Source: Natronobacterium texcoconense
GTDB lineage: Archaea > Halobacteriota > Halobacteria > Halobacteriales > Natrialbaceae
DNA length: 64,000 nt
Assembly: GCF_900104065.1 (NCBI RefSeq)
Contig: NZ_FNLC01000002.1
Location: 540,995-604,994 of the forward strand
Direction: 5' to 3'
Position 1 is the stretch's first letter; each line of letters opens with the position of its first letter. The position numbers and the translations under genes were made by a program. The notes under the pieces are model-generated. The model saw nothing but the letters and a program-made list of their open reading frames with translations, did no database searches and was not told the origin of the DNA. Shown here one piece after another: positions 62,765-64,000 of this stretch.

Positions 62765-63784
62765 TCAGGGACGTAACACGGCCTTGATCACGCCGTCCTC
62801 TCGGTTCATTACCGTCTCGAGGGCGGACTCGTACTCCTCGAGATCGAACTCGTGGGTGACGATTCCCTCGACCGACAGCGTGTCGCGCTGGAACAGTTCG
62901 GCGACTTCGTCGACCGCGTGGGCTGCTGTGACGCCGCCGACTACTTTCAGTTCCTTCGCGACGATGTCGTTCGGATCGATCTCGCGCTTTCCGTCGAAGA
63001 CGCCGGTCAACACGACCGAACCGCGTTTTTTCGTCGCTTTCAGACACGTGTTCACCACGTCACCGGCACCGGCCGTCTCGACGCAGAGGTCGACTCCGTC
63101 GCCGTCGGTATACTCCCGGATCGCCTCGACCGGATCCTCCTCGTTGACGTTGATCGTTCGCGTTGCCCCGTACTGCTCGCCGACCTCGAGACGCTCCTGA
63201 CGTGTCCCCGTCAGCACGATATCTTCGACGCCCCGCGCCTTCAGTAACTGGACGCCGAAGAGACCGAGCGAGCCGGGGCCCAGCACGGCCGCCGTGTCGG
63301 TGAACGACGTCTCGACGCGCTGGAGTCCGTGGAGCGTACAGCCGGCCGAATCGATCTGCGTTGCCTCGAGATCGGTAATGTCGTCCTCGAGCGGACGAAG
63401 CGTCTCTTCGGGGAATGCGGCGTACTCGCGGTAGCCACCGTCGATCGTGAAGCCGATCTCTCGGAGGTCGTCACACTGGTAGTATCGGCCCTCGCGACAC
63501 GGCGTACACGTCCCACAGTAGACGAATCCGTGGAGCGAGACGCGGTCGCCGACCGACAGCGAGTCGACGCCGTCTCCCAGTTCGATCACTTCCGCACAGA
63601 TCTCGTGGCCCGGGACGAGCGGATACCGTGTCCACGGCGGCCCTTCGCCGTGAATCAAACCGATGTCGCTTCCGCAGATGCCGACCGCGCGGATCTTCAC
63701 CAGCGCCTCGCCGGAGTCCGGTTCGGGGCGCTCTCGCTGCTCTTCCCAGACGGAGTCCTCACCGTCGGTAACGATCGCTCGCAT
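62765..63784 (-). CDS. Zinc-dependent alcohol/polyol dehydrogenase
   Basis: A 339-residue medium-chain dehydrogenase. Catalytic zinc ligands are C and H in GICGSDIGL and PGHEI; the structural zinc lobe is CGTCTPCREGRYYQC. The Rossmann motif is VLGPGSLGLFGVQLL (GxGxxG). Closest in style to sorbitol/threonine/sugar dehydrogenases. In this island it could oxidise a sugar or polyol from the imported fragments; this is inference. A second, decayed copy of its N-terminus lies inverted at 62496-62633. Confidence 0.88.
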   Translation of the reverse strand: MRAIVTDGEDSVWEEQRERPEPDSGEALVKIRAVGICGSDIGLIHGEGPPWTRYPLVPGHEICAEVIELGDGVDSLSVGDRVSLHGFVYCGTCTPCREGRYYQCDDLREIGFTIDGGYREYAAFPEETLRPLEDDITDLEATQIDSAGCTLHGLQRVETSFTDTAAVLGPGSLGLFGVQLLKARGVEDIVLTGTRQERLEVGEQYGATRTINVNEEDPVEAIREYTDGDGVDLCVETAGAGDVVNTCLKATKKRGSVVLTGVFDGKREIDPNDIVAKELKVVGGVTAAHAVDEVAELFQRDTLSVEGIVTHEFDLEEYESALETVMNREDGVIKAVLRP

Positions 63785-64000
63785 AGGGAGTACTCTACCA
63801 CTGACGGGTTAAAAACCCCGATGCTATCGTTGGTCTTCTTCGTGACCGATTACCCGCCCGGTCGATTTCGGTCGCGGAAGTCGGAGGGAACGAGTCGAGA
63901 GAAGTCGACCGGCGAGTCGAACGTGCTCGAGGTAGCTAGCATCAATATACCAGATCTGAATACTGTTTTATTATTGGATAGTAGGCGTCAAGACAGACCG

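Noticed and set aside
62484-63047. Minus-strand frame of 187 codons, and the idea of a transposon end, in the region 62484-62764
   Set aside because: The plus strand at 62496-62633 matches the N-terminus of the neighbouring dehydrogenase residue by residue, which explains the region better.
1-64000. tRNA, rRNA, CRISPR arrays, insertion sequences, replication origin
   Set aside because: I saw no tRNA-like arms, no regularly spaced repeats, no transposase motifs and no orc1/cdc6 gene or origin repeats in the window.

Overview
The window is a typical haloarchaeal chromosome segment, most likely from the Natrialbales (inference). The DNA is GC-rich with AT-rich intergenic gaps and very frequent CTCGAG. 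Proteins are strongly acidic. Secreted proteins carry twin-arginine signals, two of them with lipoboxes. Many genes have a TATA-like element about 27 bases before the start codon, as expected for leaderless archaeal transcripts. I see no rRNA, tRNA, CRISPR array or intact insertion sequence.

Positions 1-7100 hold housekeeping genes: three universal stress proteins (one cut by the window edge), a threonine synthase, a class III aminotransferase, a flavin monooxygenase-like enzyme and a gamma-carbonic-anhydrase-like protein. Positions 7600-15800 are a sugar-uptake locus: a solute-binding lipoprotein, two permeases and a MalK-type ATPase on the minus strand, divergent from a cytoplasmic GH3 beta-glucosidase, followed by a TrmB-type regulator. 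Positions 16300-38700 are mixed: a membrane-fused spermidine-synthase-like protein, a large secreted acidic protein, an opsin-fold protein lacking the retinal lysine, a CobW GTPase with a histidine-rich stretch, an ArsA-type ATPase coupled to a 98-residue partner, CstA, a YchF GTPase, sulfur and glyoxylate aminotransferase enzymes, a stand-alone NAD(P)HX dehydratase, a phosphoribosyltransferase, an amidohydrolase and an HD hydrolase.

Positions 39241-63784 form the most interesting part, an accessory island built around amino-sugar and cell-wall-fragment use. A peptide-type ABC importer (binding lipoprotein, DppB, DppC, fused DppD-DppF) shares an operon with a mandelate-racemase-like enolase-superfamily enzyme. 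Next come an IclR regulator and, convergent to it, an operon with anhydro-MurNAc kinase (AnmK), two-domain NagZ and a NamZ (DUF1343) family exo-muramidase. Around these lie a second flavin monooxygenase-like protein, two unusual probable TIM-barrel proteins with CxCxxC motifs, RidA, a creatininase-family amidohydrolase, a PIG-L deacetylase, a SelA/D-glucosaminate-lyase-like PLP enzyme, a Tat-secreted GHL10 glycosidase-like protein and a zinc alcohol dehydrogenase. NagZ and NamZ are adjacent as in the Bacillus MurNAc cluster, but here they lack signal peptides. This suggests that bacterial muropeptides are imported whole and dismantled in the cytoplasm of an archaeon that makes no peptidoglycan. 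That reading is an inference; no MurQ etherase is present in the window. A 45-codon remnant of an alcohol dehydrogenase gene sits inverted next to the intact copy.
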